From Comamonas sp. SCN 65-56 (GTDB taxonomy: Bacteria; Pseudomonadota; Gammaproteobacteria; Burkholderiales; Burkholderiaceae_C): a stretch of 64,000 nt of DNA. The translations under genes and the position numbers were made by a program. The stretch spans positions 44,666 through 108,665 of the forward strand of contig NZ_MEDS01000018.1 of assembly GCF_001724135.1 (NCBI RefSeq), given 5' to 3'. Positions within the stretch are counted from its first letter, which is position 1, and each line of letters starts with the position of its first letter. The notes beneath the pieces are model-generated. The model did not search any database. It worked only from the letters and a program-made list of their open reading frames with translations, and was not told the origin of the DNA. This document shows, one piece after another, positions 1-9,163 of this stretch.

Positions 1-496
1 AGCCCCGGCCGAGCAGCTGCCGGCAGAGGACGGCAGCGTCAGCCTCGTCACCGCCGCCCAGGCCGCACACTGGTTCGACCTGCCGCGCTTCTACGCCGAA
101 GTGCGGCGCATCGGCAAGCCCGGCGCCGGGCTGGCCCTCATCAGCTACGGCGTGCTGCGGCTGGACGACCCGCTGGACCAGCGCTTTCAGCAGTTTTACG
201 CCAGCGAGATCGGCCCCTTCTGGCCAGCGCAGCGCAGGCTGGTCGACAGCGGCTACGCCAGCCTGCCCTTTCCCTTTGAGGAAAAACAGGCGCCCGCGCT
301 GGAAATCCGCAAGCACTGGCAACTGCCAGAACTGCTGGGCTACATCGGCACCTGGTCGGCGGTGCGCAGCGCGCGCGAGGCCGGGCACGAGGCGCTGTTG
401 CAGCGCTTTGCCATCGACCTGGCGGGGCTCTGGGGCGACCCGGCGCAGCGTCGGCAAGTGTGCTGGCCGCTGCACATGCGCTGGGGGACCCTGTGA
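1..496 (+). CDS. SAM-dependent methyltransferase, C-terminal part
   Basis: The gene enters from outside the window and is open in frame from base 2 to a TGA at 494-496, giving about 164 C-terminal residues. The segment VTAAQAAHWF, preceded by an LPAEDGS-like stretch, matches the post-motif region of class I (Methyltransf_11, UbiE / trans-aconitate type) methyltransferases, where A-x-HW-F is typical. The SAM-binding glycine motif lies upstream and is not visible. The substrate cannot be told. It converges on the thiolase gene. Confidence 0.7.
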   Translation, partial: APAEQLPAEDGSVSLVTAAQAAHWFDLPRFYAEVRRIGKPGAGLALISYGVLRLDDPLDQRFQQFYASEIGPFWPAQRRLVDSGYASLPFPFEEKQAPALEIRKHWQLPELLGYIGTWSAVRSAREAGHEALLQRFAIDLAGLWGDPAQRRQVCWPLHMRWGTL

Positions 497-608
497 ACAG
501 CCCATCGGCAGAGGCCTGCAGCGCCTGAAGATCAGCGTTCTGCGCGTGCATGCCCCATCCCCACCTTCACCCAGGGAGGGAAGGAGTTTGAGATTCGTCG
601 CAAATCCG

Positions 609-668
609 ACGTTTTTGGCCTTTATCGCCCGCCCACCATGCGTTGGCAGCTATCGCAATAAAAGCAAA
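609..668 (-). repeat. TTTGATAGCT-family short dispersed repeat, copy 1
   Basis: On the reverse strand this reads TTGCGATAGCTGCCAACGC, then ATGGTGGGCGGGCGATAAAG, then GGCCAAAAA. It is the same layout as the copy at 4134-4188: GATAGCT head, a GC-rich middle with the ATGGTGGG core, and a GGCC-plus-T tail. It fills much of the 222-base space between two convergent genes. Confidence 0.6.
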
Positions 669-718
669 ACTCCCGCAAACCCTATGGACTTGCAGGGGTT
701 GGATCGCCGGCTGCCGGC

Positions 719-1894
719 TCAGAGCACTTCAAACACCCCCGCGGCGCCCATGCCGCCGCCGATGCACATCGTGACGCACACGCGCTTGGCACCGCGGCGC
801 TTGCCTTCGATGAGCGCATGACCGGTCAGGCGCTGGCCGGTCACGCCGTAGGGGTGGCCGACGGCAATCGCGCCGCCGTTGACGTTCAGGCGGTCGGCCG
901 GGATGCCAAGCTTGTCGCGGCAATAGATTACCTGCACGGCGAAGGCTTCGTTCAGCTCCCACAGGTCGATGTCGCCTATCCCCAGGCCCAGCTTTTTCAG
1001 CACCTTGGGAATGGCAAACACCGGACCAATACCCATCTCGTCAGGCTCGCAGCCCGCCACCGCAAAGCCGAGGAAACGCCCCAGCGGTTTCAGGTTCTTG
1101 CGGCTGGCGTAGTCTTCGCTCACCACCACGCAGGCACCGGCGCCGTCGCTGAACTGGCTGGCATTGCCGGCCGACACCAAGCCACCGGGCAAGGCCGGCT
1201 TGATGCCGCTGATGCCCGCTGCCGTCGTGCCCTCGCGCAGGCCCTCATCCTTGCTGACGGTGACCTGCTTGGTGATCAGCCCCAGCGTCTTGTCGGCGAT
1301 GCCGGCGGTGACGGTGATAGGCACCATCTCCGCATCAAACAGCCCCTGCGCCTGCGCCGCGCAGGCCTTTTGCTGGCTGGCGGCGCCATATTCGTCCATC
1401 GCCTCGCGGCCAATGCCGTAGCGCTTGGCCACCTGCTCGGCGGTCTGCAGCATGCTCCAGTAGATCTCGGGCTTTTTCTTCTGCAGCGCCGGATCGAAGA
1501 TCATGTGCATGTTCATCTCCTGCTGCACGCAGGAGATGCTCTCCACGCCACCGGCCACGTAGACCTCACCCTCGCCGGCGATGATGCGCTGGCTGGCCAG
1601 CGCAATGGTTTGCAGGCCCGAGGAGCAGAAGCGGTTCACCGTCATGCCGGCGGTGGTGACGGGCAAATCGGCCATCAGCGCGATCTGGCGCGCGATGTTC
1701 ATGCCGGTCGCGCCCTCGGGGTTGGCGCAACCCATGATCACGTCTTCCACTTCGGCGGCCTCGATGCCCGCGCGCTCGACGGCGGCGCGCACCACATGGC
1801 CGCCGAGCGTGGCGCCATGGGTCATGTTGAAAGCGCCCTTCCAGCTCTTGGCAAGCGGCGTGCGGGCGGTGGAAACAATCACTGCGGAGGTCAT
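719..1894 (-). CDS. Acetyl-CoA C-acyltransferase (thiolase)
   Basis: A 391-residue thiolase that cleaves 3-ketoacyl-CoA to acetyl-CoA and a shortened acyl-CoA, the last step of beta-oxidation. The acyl-accepting nucleophile is Cys90 in NRFCSSGLQ. The catalytic His lies in [14 protein letters not shown] and the second Cys in [10 protein letters not shown] near the end. Length fits the family (about 390). An AAGGAAT ribosome-binding site precedes the ATG at 1894. It starts 29 bases after the fadB-like gene on the same strand, so the two form a fadBA-like operon. Chain-length preference cannot be read from sequence. Confidence 0.92.
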   Translation of the reverse strand: MTSAVIVSTARTPLAKSWKGAFNMTHGATLGGHVVRAAVERAGIEAAEVEDVIMGCANPEGATGMNIARQIALMADLPVTTAGMTVNRFCSSGLQTIALASQRIIAGEGEVYVAGGVESISCVQQEMNMHMIFDPALQKKKPEIYWSMLQTAEQVAKRYGIGREAMDEYGAASQQKACAAQAQGLFDAEMVPITVTAGIADKTLGLITKQVTVSKDEGLREGTTAAGISGIKPALPGGLVSAGNASQFSDGAGACVVVSEDYASRKNLKPLGRFLGFAVAGCEPDEMGIGPVFAIPKVLKKLGLGIGDIDLWELNEAFAVQVIYCRDKLGIPADRLNVNGGAIAVGHPYGVTGQRLTGHALIEGKRRGAKRVCVTMCIGGGMGAAGVFEVL

Positions 1895-1923
1895 TGCGGT
1901 ATTCCTTGTGCGTTACGGTGCAT

Positions 1924-4023
1924 TCAAGCGAAGGTCTTGCCGTCGGCGGCGAGTTTGGCCAGCAGCGGCGCCGGCTGCCAGAACGCGGCGTCGTCGAGCG
2001 GGTTGCGCGCAAAGCGCTGCATCGCCTGCACCACGTTGAACAGCCCCAGTTCGTTGGCATAGTTGAGCGGCCCGCCACGGTGCACCGGAAAGCCGTAGCC
2101 GAAGATGTAGACCACGTCGATGTCGCTGGCCTTGTTGGCAATGCCTTCTTCGAGGATGCGCGCGGCCTCGTTGACCAGGCTGAACACCAGGCGCTGCACG
2201 ATCTCCTCATCGGCGATCTTGCGCGGCGTGATGCCCAGCGCCTGGCGGTGCTCGGCAATCATCTGCTCGACCTCGGTGTTCGGGATGGCGTCGCGCTTGC
2301 CGGCCACATAGTCGTACCAGCCCTTGCCCACCTTCTGGCCGAAACGGCCCTTCTCGCACAGCAGATCGGCGGTCTTGCTGTATTTCATGTTCGGCTTTTC
2401 GACATAGCGGCGCTTTCGGATCGCCCAGCCGATGTCGTTGCCCGCCAGATCCCCCATGCGAAACGGTCCCATGGCAAAGCCGAACTTCTCGATCGCCTTG
2501 TCCACCTGGCTGGGCGTGCAGCCTTCATCCAGCAGAAAGCCGGCCTGGCGACCGTACTGCTCGATCATGCGGTTGCCGATGAAGCCATCGCACACGCCGG
2601 CGACCACCGCGGTCTTGCGGATCTTCTTGGCCACCGCCATCACCGTGGCCAGCACGTCCTTGGCGGTCTTCTCGCCGCGCACCACTTCGAGCAGCTTCAT
2701 CACGTTGGCCGGGCTGAAGAAGTGCAGGCCCACCACGTCCTGCGGGCGGGCGGTGAAGCCGGCGATCTTGTTCACGTCCAGCGTCGAAGTGTTGCTCGCC
2801 AGGATGGCGCCGGGCTTGGCCACGGCATCCAGCTGCCTGAACACCTTTTCCTTCACGCCGATGTCCTCGAACACCGCCTCGATGATCAGGTCCGCATCCT
2901 TCAGGTCGTCGTAGCTGAGCGTGGTCTTGAGCAGCGCCATGCGCTCCTCATACTTTTCCTGCTTGAGCTTGCCCTTCTTGACCTGCGCCTCGTAGTTGCG
3001 GCTCATCACCGCCACGCCGTGGTTGATCGCCTCCTGCTTCATCTCCAGGATGGTCACGGGAAGGCCGGCATTCAGAAAGTTCATCGCAATGCCGCCGCCC
3101 ATGGTGCCGGCGCCGATCACGGCCACGCGGGCGATGGCGCGCTGCGGCGTATCCGAAGGCACGTCGGGAATCTTGCTGGCGGCGCGCTCGGCGACAAAGA
3201 GATGGCGCAGCGCGCGCGACTCGCTGGTCCACATCAGGTTGATGAAATGCTGGCGTTCAAACGCCATGCCATCGGCAAACTTCTTCTTCGTCGCCGCCTC
3301 CACCGCATCGACGCATTGCAGCGGCGCGGGGAAGTTCTTCGCCATGCCGCGCACCATGTTGCGCGCGAACTGGAAGTAGGCATCGCCCTTGGGGTGCTTG
3401 CACGGCAGATCGCGCACCAGCGGCAGCGGCCGCGCATCGGCCACGCTGCGCGCGAACGCCAGCGCCTCGTCCATCAGCGATTCGGGCGACGACGCCATCT
3501 TGTCGAACAGCTTCTGGCCGGGCAGCATGGCCAGCATCTCGCTCTTGACCGGCTCGCCGCTGACGATCATGTTGAGCGCCGCCTCCACGCCCAGCACGCG
3601 CGGCAGGCGCTGGGTGCCGCCTGCGCCGGGAATCAGCCCCAGCTTGACCTCGGGCAGCGCAATCTTGGTGCCCGGCGCCGCGATGCGATAGTGGCAGCCG
3701 AGCGAAAGCTCCAGCCCGCCACCCATGGCCACGCTGTGGATGGCCGCCACCACCGGCTTGCTGCAGTGCTCGACGGCCAGGATCACCGAAAGCAGGTTGG
3801 GCTCCTGGATTGCCTTGGGCGTGCCGAACTCCTTGATGTCGGCCCCGCCCGAAAACGCCTTGCCAGCGCCGGTCAGCACGATGGCCTTGACGCCGGCATC
3901 CGCCTGCGCCTTGGCAAGACCGGCGACGATGCCCTGGCGCGTGGCCAGGCCCAGGCCGTTGACCGGGGGGTTGTCGAGCGTGATTACGGCCACATCGCCG
4001 TGCACCTGATAGCTTGCCGTCAT
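1924..4023 (-). CDS. Bifunctional enoyl-CoA hydratase / 3-hydroxyacyl-CoA dehydrogenase (FadB/FadJ type)
   Basis: A 699-residue protein for the middle two steps of beta-oxidation. The N-terminal crotonase domain has [17 protein letters not shown] (Glu105) and [14 protein letters not shown] (Glu125), equivalent to E. coli FadB Glu119 and Glu139. A Rossmann motif [14 protein letters not shown] near residue 300 and [15 protein letters not shown] (catalytic His) mark the NAD-dependent dehydrogenase. The ATG at 4023 is chosen over an upstream in-frame start at 4116 because AAGGAAGA lies just before it and homology begins there. The downstream thiolase completes the pathway. It could work on fatty acids or on CoA intermediates of aromatic or dicarboxylic acid breakdown. 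Confidence 0.92.
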   Translation of the reverse strand: MTASYQVHGDVAVITLDNPPVNGLGLATRQGIVAGLAKAQADAGVKAIVLTGAGKAFSGGADIKEFGTPKAIQEPNLLSVILAVEHCSKPVVAAIHSVAMGGGLELSLGCHYRIAAPGTKIALPEVKLGLIPGAGGTQRLPRVLGVEAALNMIVSGEPVKSEMLAMLPGQKLFDKMASSPESLMDEALAFARSVADARPLPLVRDLPCKHPKGDAYFQFARNMVRGMAKNFPAPLQCVDAVEAATKKKFADGMAFERQHFINLMWTSESRALRHLFVAERAASKIPDVPSDTPQRAIARVAVIGAGTMGGGIAMNFLNAGLPVTILEMKQEAINHGVAVMSRNYEAQVKKGKLKQEKYEERMALLKTTLSYDDLKDADLIIEAVFEDIGVKEKVFRQLDAVAKPGAILASNTSTLDVNKIAGFTARPQDVVGLHFFSPANVMKLLEVVRGEKTAKDVLATVMAVAKKIRKTAVVAGVCDGFIGNRMIEQYGRQAGFLLDEGCTPSQVDKAIEKFGFAMGPFRMGDLAGNDIGWAIRKRRYVEKPNMKYSKTADLLCEKGRFGQKVGKGWYDYVAGKRDAIPNTEVEQMIAEHRQALGITPRKIADEEIVQRLVFSLVNEAARILEEGIANKASDIDVVYIFGYGFPVHRGGPLNYANELGLFNVVQAMQRFARNPLDDAAFWQPAPLLAKLAADGKTFA

Positions 4024-4133
4024 GCTGTCTTCCTTGGTAAAACGTAAAAAAGTACGACCGTGCTTTTTCTCAAGTCTACGTGCGCACCCTTGCGCAGTTT
4101 GTCTCGCGCGGGACAAAGAAGCAAACCATTGGT

Positions 4134-4188
4134 CAATTTGATAGCTGACAGTGCATGGTGGGTATGCGCAAACGGCCTTTTTCTCTCA
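4134..4188 (+). repeat. TTTGATAGCT-family short dispersed repeat, copy 2
   Basis: Begins AATTTGATAGCTGACAGTGC, continues with ATGGTGGG and TATGCGC, and ends GGCCTTTTTCTC. It shares head, core and tail with the copy at 609-668. It lies about 40 bases upstream of the NtrC-type site of glnA. Confidence 0.65.
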
Positions 4189-4222
4189 AAATTTCGGCGG
4201 TGAGGCCGATACGGTGGTGCAC

Positions 4223-4237
4223 GCACCGATTCGGTGC
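4223..4237. promoter_or_regulatory. NtrC-type enhancer site upstream of glnA
   Basis: GCACCGATTCGGTGC is a perfect dyad around a central base. It has the GCAC-N7-GTGC spacing of NtrC sites. Further GGTGCA half-sites flank it (near 4216 and 4254). Its centre is about 70 bases upstream of the -24 element, a usual enhancer distance. Confidence 0.8.
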
Positions 4238-4301
4238 ATTCGCTCCCCATCGTGGTGCAAACCATCAACGGCGTTTGCCTTGTCTCCTCGAGAAGCCAGG
4301 C

Positions 4302-4317
4302 TGGCACGGTTTCTGCA
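4302..4317 (+). promoter_or_regulatory. Sigma-54 (RpoN) promoter of glnA
   Basis: TGGCACG, four bases, then CTGCA matches the -24/-12 consensus TGGCACG-N4-TTGCA with one mismatch. It lies 40 bases before the glnA ATG. With the upstream NtrC-type site, it predicts nitrogen-limited induction. Confidence 0.85.
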
Positions 4318-4357
4318 ATAGCACGGCGTACACCTCACGCTCCAAGGGAGTTTCACC

Positions 4358-5773
4358 ATGACCAAGAACGTATCCGACGTAATGAAAATGGTGGCCGACA
4401 AGGCCGTCAAGTTTGTGGATCTGCGCTTCACCGATACACGCGGCAAGGAGCAGCACGTGACCGTGCCGGTTTCGCATTTCAATGAAGACAAGTTCAGCGC
4501 CGGACATGCGTTCGATGGCTCGTCCATCGCCGGCTGGAAAGGCATCGAGGCTTCGGACATGCTGTTGATGCCCGACCCGGCCACCGCCAACATCGACCCC
4601 TTCTTTGAAGAACCCACGCTCATCCTGCAGTGCGACGTGCACGACCCGCTGGACGGCAAGCCCTACGAGCGCGATCCGCGCTCGCTCGCGCACCGCGCCG
4701 AGGCTTACCTGAAAGCCAGCGGCCTGGGCGACACCGCCTACTTCGGCCCCGAGCCCGAGTTCTTCGTCTTCGACAGCGTGCGCTGGCAGGCTGACATGTC
4801 CGGCTGCTTCGTCAAGATCGAGTCCGAAGAAGCGGCCTGGAGTAGCGCCACCGAATATGCCCACGGCAACAGCGGCCACCGCCCCGCCGTCAAGGGCGGC
4901 TACTTTCCGGTGCCGCCGGTCGATGCCACGCAGGACATGCGCTCCGAGATGTGCCTGCTGCTGGAAGCGCTGGGCGTGCCGGTCGAAGTGCACCACCACG
5001 AGGTGGCGACGGCCGGGCAGATGGAACTGGGCACCAAGTTTTCCACCTTGGTGCAGCGCGCCGACTGGCTGCAACTGCAGAAGTACGTGATCCAGAACGT
5101 CGCGCACCGCCACGGCAAGACGGCCACCTTCATGCCCAAGCCCATCGTGGGCGACAACGGCAGCGGCATGCATGTACACCAATCGATCTGGAAGGACGGC
5201 AAGAACCTGTTTGCGGGCGACGGCTATGCGGGTCTGTCGGACTTCGCGCTGTACTACATCGGCGGCATCATCAAGCACGCCCGCGCGCTCAACGCCATCA
5301 CCAACCCCGGCACCAACAGCTACAAGCGCCTGGTGCCGCACTTCGAGGCGCCGGTCAAGCTCGCCTACAGCGCGCGCAACCGCTCGGCCTCGATCCGCAT
5401 CCCCTATGTGGCCAACCCCAAGGGGCGGCGCATCGAGGCGCGCTTTCCCGACCCCCTGATGAACCCCTACATGGGCTTTGCAGCGCTGATGATGGCCGGC
5501 CTTGACGGCGTGGAAAACAGGATCCATCCCGGCGAGGCGGCGACCAAGGACCTCTACCACCTGCCGCCCGAGGAAGACGCCAAGATCCCCACCGTCTGCC
5601 ACAGCCTGGAGCAGGCGCTGGATTACCTGGACGAAGACCGCGCCTTTCTCACGCGCGGCGGCGTGTTCTCGGATGCGCTGATCGACGCCTACATGGAACT
5701 CAAGATGGGCGAGCTCACGCGCTATCGCATGACCACGCACCCGATCGAGTTCGACATGTACTACAGCCTCTGA
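4358..5773 (+). CDS. glnA: Glutamine synthetase, type I
   Basis: A 471-residue GlnA that joins ammonia and glutamate to glutamine using ATP in the cytoplasm. N-terminal [16 protein letters not shown], the [11 protein letters not shown] metal/ATP motif and [13 protein letters not shown] are diagnostic. [10 protein letters not shown] holds Tyr400, the predicted site of adenylylation by GlnE. AAGGGAG lies before the ATG. The upstream sigma-54 promoter and NtrC-type dyad place it under NtrB/NtrC, whose genes lie 2 kb downstream on the same strand. dapF starts 13 bases after the stop, so part of the transcript probably continues. Confidence 0.97.
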   Translation: MTKNVSDVMKMVADKAVKFVDLRFTDTRGKEQHVTVPVSHFNEDKFSAGHAFDGSSIAGWKGIEASDMLLMPDPATANIDPFFEEPTLILQCDVHDPLDGKPYERDPRSLAHRAEAYLKASGLGDTAYFGPEPEFFVFDSVRWQADMSGCFVKIESEEAAWSSATEYAHGNSGHRPAVKGGYFPVPPVDATQDMRSEMCLLLEALGVPVEVHHHEVATAGQMELGTKFSTLVQRADWLQLQKYVIQNVAHRHGKTATFMPKPIVGDNGSGMHVHQSIWKDGKNLFAGDGYAGLSDFALYYIGGIIKHARALNAITNPGTNSYKRLVPHFEAPVKLAYSARNRSASIRIPYVANPKGRRIEARFPDPLMNPYMGFAALMMAGLDGVENRIHPGEAATKDLYHLPPEEDAKIPTVCHSLEQALDYLDEDRAFLTRGGVFSDALIDAYMELKMGELTRYRMTTHPIEFDMYYSL

Positions 5774-5786
5774 AGCGAGCCGGGAC

Positions 5787-6623
5787 ATGCGCTTCACCAA
5801 GATGCACGGCATCGGCAACGATTACGTGTACATCAACACCTTCGAAGAGACGGTGACGGACCCGTCGGCGCTCGCGGTGGCGATGAGCCGCCCGCACTTC
5901 GGCATAGGCGCCGATGGGCTGGTGCTGATCGGCCCTGCGAGCGAAGCCGACTTCAGCATGCGCATGTTCAACGCCGATGGCTCCGAAGGCGAGATGTGCG
6001 GCAATGCCGTGCGCTGCATCGCCAAGTACGTCTACGAACGCGGCCTGACGCGGCAATCGCGGGTGCGGCTGGCGACCGCCAGCGGCATCAAGACGCTGGA
6101 GCTGCAGATCGATGCCGGGCGCGTGCGTCAGGTCACCGTCGATCTGGGCGAGCCGCAGCTCGCGCCCGCAGCCATCCCGGTGAACCTGCCCGGCGCCAGG
6201 GTGCTCAACCATCCGATCAACGTGCGCGGACAGACCCTGCACATGAGCTGCGTTGGCATGGGCAACCCGCACGCGGTGATCTTCGTCGATGATCCGGCGC
6301 AGTTCGACGTGCATGGCATAGGCCGGCAGATCGAGCACGATGCGCTGTTCCCCAAGCGCACCAATGTCGAATTCGTGCACGTGCTGGCGCCCGACCAGAT
6401 CGAAATGCGCGTCTGGGAACGCGGCAGCGGCGAGACCCTCGCCTGCGGCACCGGCGCCGCGGCGGCGCTGGTGGCCGCCGTGCTCAATGGCTTGACAGAG
6501 CGCAGTGCGCGCGTGAAGCTTTGCGGCGGCGAACTGCAAGTCACCTGGAACCCCGACGACAACCATATTTACCAGAGCGGCCCGGCAGCGTTCGTCTTCG
6601 ACGGCACCTGGCTTGACAACTGA
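5787..6623 (+). CDS. dapF: Diaminopimelate epimerase
   Basis: A 278-residue epimerase converting LL- to meso-diaminopimelate for peptidoglycan and lysine. Both halves of the cofactor-free two-cysteine active site are present: GEMCGNAVRC in the N-terminal half and ETLACGTGAAAA in the C-terminal half. MHGIGNDYVYI is the usual N-terminus. It starts 13 bases after glnA and its stop is one base before the next gene's ATG, so translation is probably coupled. Its position between glnA and ntrB is notable. Confidence 0.95.
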   Translation: MRFTKMHGIGNDYVYINTFEETVTDPSALAVAMSRPHFGIGADGLVLIGPASEADFSMRMFNADGSEGEMCGNAVRCIAKYVYERGLTRQSRVRLATASGIKTLELQIDAGRVRQVTVDLGEPQLAPAAIPVNLPGARVLNHPINVRGQTLHMSCVGMGNPHAVIFVDDPAQFDVHGIGRQIEHDALFPKRTNVEFVHVLAPDQIEMRVWERGSGETLACGTGAAAALVAAVLNGLTERSARVKLCGGELQVTWNPDDNHIYQSGPAAFVFDGTWLDN

Positions 6624-6624
6624 C

Positions 6625-7842
6625 ATGCACCTCAATACCCACCTCATCCACATGCCCGGCAACTACCTGTTTGCCGAGATCGCGCGCCGCGTGAACGCCT
6701 ACGCGCCCCAGGCACCGCGCCCCCTCATCCGCCTGGGCATAGGCGACGTGACCCAACCGCTGACGCCGACCATCGCACGGGCCATGGCCGACGCCGCGCT
6801 CGAAATGGGCACGCCCGACGGCTTTCATGGCTACCCGCCCGACCAGGGCTACGACTTTTTGCGCCAGGCCATCCTGGATGTCGACTATGCGCCGCTGGGC
6901 GTGAAGCTGGCGCTGGACGACGTTTTCATCACCGACGGCGCCAAGACCGATACTTCGGCGCTGCAGGAGCTGCTGGCAGCCGACGCACGCGTGGCGCTCA
7001 CCGACCCGGTCTACCCGGTGTATGTCGATTCCAACGCCATGGCAGGGCGCCTCGGAAATTATGAAAACGATAGCTGGAGTCGCTTGACCACCCTGCCCTG
7101 CAACGCAGAAAATGCCTTCGTCCCCGAGCTGCCAAGCACGCCGGTGGACATGCTTTATCTGTGCTACCCGAACAACCCGACCGGCACCGTGCTCACACGC
7201 GCGCAGCTCAAGCGCTTCGTCGACTGGGCGCTCAAGACGCAAACGCTGATCCTGTTCGACGCCGCGTACAAGGCCTACATCACGGACGACACCATCCCGC
7301 GCTCGATCTACGAGATCGAGGGTGCAGAGAAGATCGCCATCGAGTGCTGCTCGTTCTCCAAGTCCGCCGGCTTCACCGGCACGCGCTGCGCCTACACCGT
7401 GATCCCGCAGGCCCTGACGGCGCAGGTGGACGGCCGCGCGGTGTCGCTCAACGCGCTGTGGCGCCGGCGCGTGGCAAGCCGCCAGAACGGGGTGTCCTAC
7501 CCCGTCCAGCGCGCGGCCGCGGCCGCGCTTTCCCCGCAGGGCCGACGCGAGGTGGCCGACCAGGTGCGCGCCTACATGGACAACGCACGCCAGATCGTCA
7601 CGGCGCTCAGCGGCGCGGGTCTGCAGGTGTTCGGCGGCGTGCATGCGCCCTACGTCTGGCTGCAAATTCCCGGCGGGCAAAGCGCCTGGGATTTCTTCGA
7701 TCGGCTGCTGCACGAAGCCCAGGTGGTCGGCACGCCCGGCTCGGGCTTCGGCCCCTCGGGCGAAGGCTATCTGCGCCTGACCGCCTTCAACACGGCGCAA
7801 GCCACGCGCGAGGCACTGGAGCGCATCCTGGCCATCCTCTGA
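6625..7842 (+). CDS. dapL: LL-diaminopimelate aminotransferase (DapL type)
   Basis: A 405-residue class I/II PLP aminotransferase. Features point to DapL rather than the succinylated-substrate enzyme DapC: LIRLGIGDVTQPLTP, DGAKTDTSALQELL, CYPNNPTGT, the PLP-lysine region SFSKSAGFTG, then a NALWRRR...NGVSYPVQRAA segment. DapL makes LL-diaminopimelate directly from tetrahydrodipicolinate, bypassing the succinylase steps. It abuts dapF, the next enzyme of the pathway, which supports the call. The ATG at 6625 is used; an in-frame TTG at 6613 overlapping dapF is possible. An alternative is another aminotransferase of the same subfamily. Confidence 0.82.
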   Translation: MHLNTHLIHMPGNYLFAEIARRVNAYAPQAPRPLIRLGIGDVTQPLTPTIARAMADAALEMGTPDGFHGYPPDQGYDFLRQAILDVDYAPLGVKLALDDVFITDGAKTDTSALQELLAADARVALTDPVYPVYVDSNAMAGRLGNYENDSWSRLTTLPCNAENAFVPELPSTPVDMLYLCYPNNPTGTVLTRAQLKRFVDWALKTQTLILFDAAYKAYITDDTIPRSIYEIEGAEKIAIECCSFSKSAGFTGTRCAYTVIPQALTAQVDGRAVSLNALWRRRVASRQNGVSYPVQRAAAAALSPQGRREVADQVRAYMDNARQIVTALSGAGLQVFGGVHAPYVWLQIPGGQSAWDFFDRLLHEAQVVGTPGSGFGPSGEGYLRLTAFNTAQATREALERILAIL

Positions 7843-7922
7843 TCCCCCGCCTGGCAGCGCAAGCCGGTGGGTGCTCCGGAGATGTCCTCGACAACGCTGG
7901 GTGACAATCCATCCCGCACACC

Positions 7923-9011
7923 ATGGCTCTCGCGCCCGATCCCCACGCCCAGGAGGCCTATGACCGGCTTGCCACGCTGGTGGCGCTGGTGCGTGCGGAC
8001 GGCAGCTGCCTGATGGTGAACATGGCGCTCGAAAACACCTTGTGCCTGCCGCGCAGCCGCCTGGTGCACGGCCAGGCCGCGCACTGGTTCAACGAACCCG
8101 CACTGCTGCACGACGCGCTGCGCCGCGTGGTCCAGGAGGGTGGCGTCGTCAGCCGCTTTGCCGCCAGCCTGTGCTGCGTGCCGCCGGGGCCGCAAGCGCT
8201 TGCGGTGCACGTGACGGTCAGCCCATTCGTGCACGCCAGCCAGACCTGCGCACTGGTGGAGATGACCGAGCTGGAGCAGCAGTCGCGGCTCGATCGCGAG
8301 CAGCGCGCACGCGAGCTCGCGACGGCCCACAAGGAGCTGCTGCGCAACCTGGCCCATGAGGTCAAGAACCCGCTGGGCGGCATCCGCGGCGCCGCCCAGC
8401 TGCTGGCGCTGGACCATCCCGATGGCAGCGCCGGCGAATACGCAGGGGTGATCGTGCGCGAGGTGGATCGCCTGCAGGCGCTGGTCGACCGGCTGCTCGC
8501 GCCGCACCAGGCCGCGCCCGCGTGGGCCGTGGTGAACATCCACGAGGTTTGCGAGCATGTGCGCACGCTGGTGCTGGCCGAGTTTGCGCGCGGCCTCGAG
8601 ATCCAGCGCGACTACGACGCCTCGCTGCCCGAGCTGCGCGCCGACCGCGAGCAGCTCATCCAGGCCCTGCTCAACATCGTGCGCAACGCGGCGCAGGCAC
8701 TTGCCGAGCGCATCCGGCAAGGCGACGCCCGCATCGTGCTGCGCACCCGCATAGCGCACCAGGCCACGCTGGCCGGACGGCGCCACCGGCTGGCGCTGGA
8801 GCTGGAAGTGGAAGACAACGGCCCCGGCGTGCCGCCTGCGCTGCGCGAGCGCATCTTCCAGCCGCTGGTCACTGGCCGCCCCGAAGGCACCGGCCTGGGC
8901 CTGACCCTGACGCAAACCCTGGTGCAGCAGCAAGGCGGCAGCATTGCCTGCGAGAGCAGACCCGGCGCCACCCGCTTCACCATGGTGCTGCCGCTGCCTG
9001 AGAAATCCTGA
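7923..9011 (+). CDS. ntrB: Nitrogen regulation sensor histidine kinase NtrB
   Basis: A 362-residue cytoplasmic kinase/phosphatase that controls NtrC in response to P-II. A PAS-like N-terminal domain (residues about 10-115) is followed by the H-box NLAHEVKNPLGGIRGAA with His145, the N-box LNIVRNAAQAL and the ATP-lid motifs DNGPGVP and GTGLGLTL. No membrane segment is seen, as expected for NtrB. Its TGA stop overlaps the first bases of an inverted-repeat element. ntrC follows 152 bases later. The 80 bases between dapL and ntrB show no clear promoter. Confidence 0.95.
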   Translation: MALAPDPHAQEAYDRLATLVALVRADGSCLMVNMALENTLCLPRSRLVHGQAAHWFNEPALLHDALRRVVQEGGVVSRFAASLCCVPPGPQALAVHVTVSPFVHASQTCALVEMTELEQQSRLDREQRARELATAHKELLRNLAHEVKNPLGGIRGAAQLLALDHPDGSAGEYAGVIVREVDRLQALVDRLLAPHQAAPAWAVVNIHEVCEHVRTLVLAEFARGLEIQRDYDASLPELRADREQLIQALLNIVRNAAQALAERIRQGDARIVLRTRIAHQATLAGRRHRLALELEVEDNGPGVPPALRERIFQPLVTGRPEGTGLGLTLTQTLVQQQGGSIACESRPGATRFTMVLPLPEKS

Positions 9012-9153
9012 GAGCTTGAGAGGCAATCCCCCATGCCCGCCCTGCACGCCAAAACACCACCACTCTTCGTTGCAAATACTCGCCATAGCCCGAGCTATGG
9101 CTGCGTTTTTGACGCACCTTTCGGGCACGGGCAATTTCCTCTCAAGCTCTGAG
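9008..9153 (+). repeat. Inverted-repeat element, family I, copy 1
   Basis: About 146 bases bounded by CTGAGAGCTTGAGAGG and CCTCTCAAGCTCTGAG, imperfect terminal inverted repeats. The inside contains CCCATGCCCGCCCTGC, ACACC, a CGCCATAGCCCGAGC stretch and TTGACGCACCTTTCGGG. A second copy in the opposite orientation lies at 34744-34909. It fills the ntrB-ntrC space, and its first TGA is the ntrB stop. Confidence 0.85.
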
Positions 9154-9163
9154 TCACCCACGC

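Larger units (their letters stand above)
4024..4357. other. Divergent intergenic region between fadB-like gene and glnA
   Basis: This 334-base space holds a TTTGATAGCT-type repeat (4134-4188), an NtrC-type dyad (4223-4237) and a sigma-54 promoter (4302-4317), all consistent with control of glnA. I could not assign a promoter for the reverse-strand beta-oxidation genes. Confidence 0.7.

Noticed and set aside
1894..4047. A forward-strand frame of about 717 codons opposite the fadB-like gene
   Set aside because: Antisense shadow of a clear fadB homolog; composition is His/Arg/Leu-rich without family motifs.
7050..7092. AACGATAGCTGGAGTCGCTT inside dapL, resembling the dispersed repeat
   Set aside because: The encoded residues (NYENDSWSRLTTLPCNAEN) match the ordinary DapL sequence in length and pattern, so no insertion is needed.
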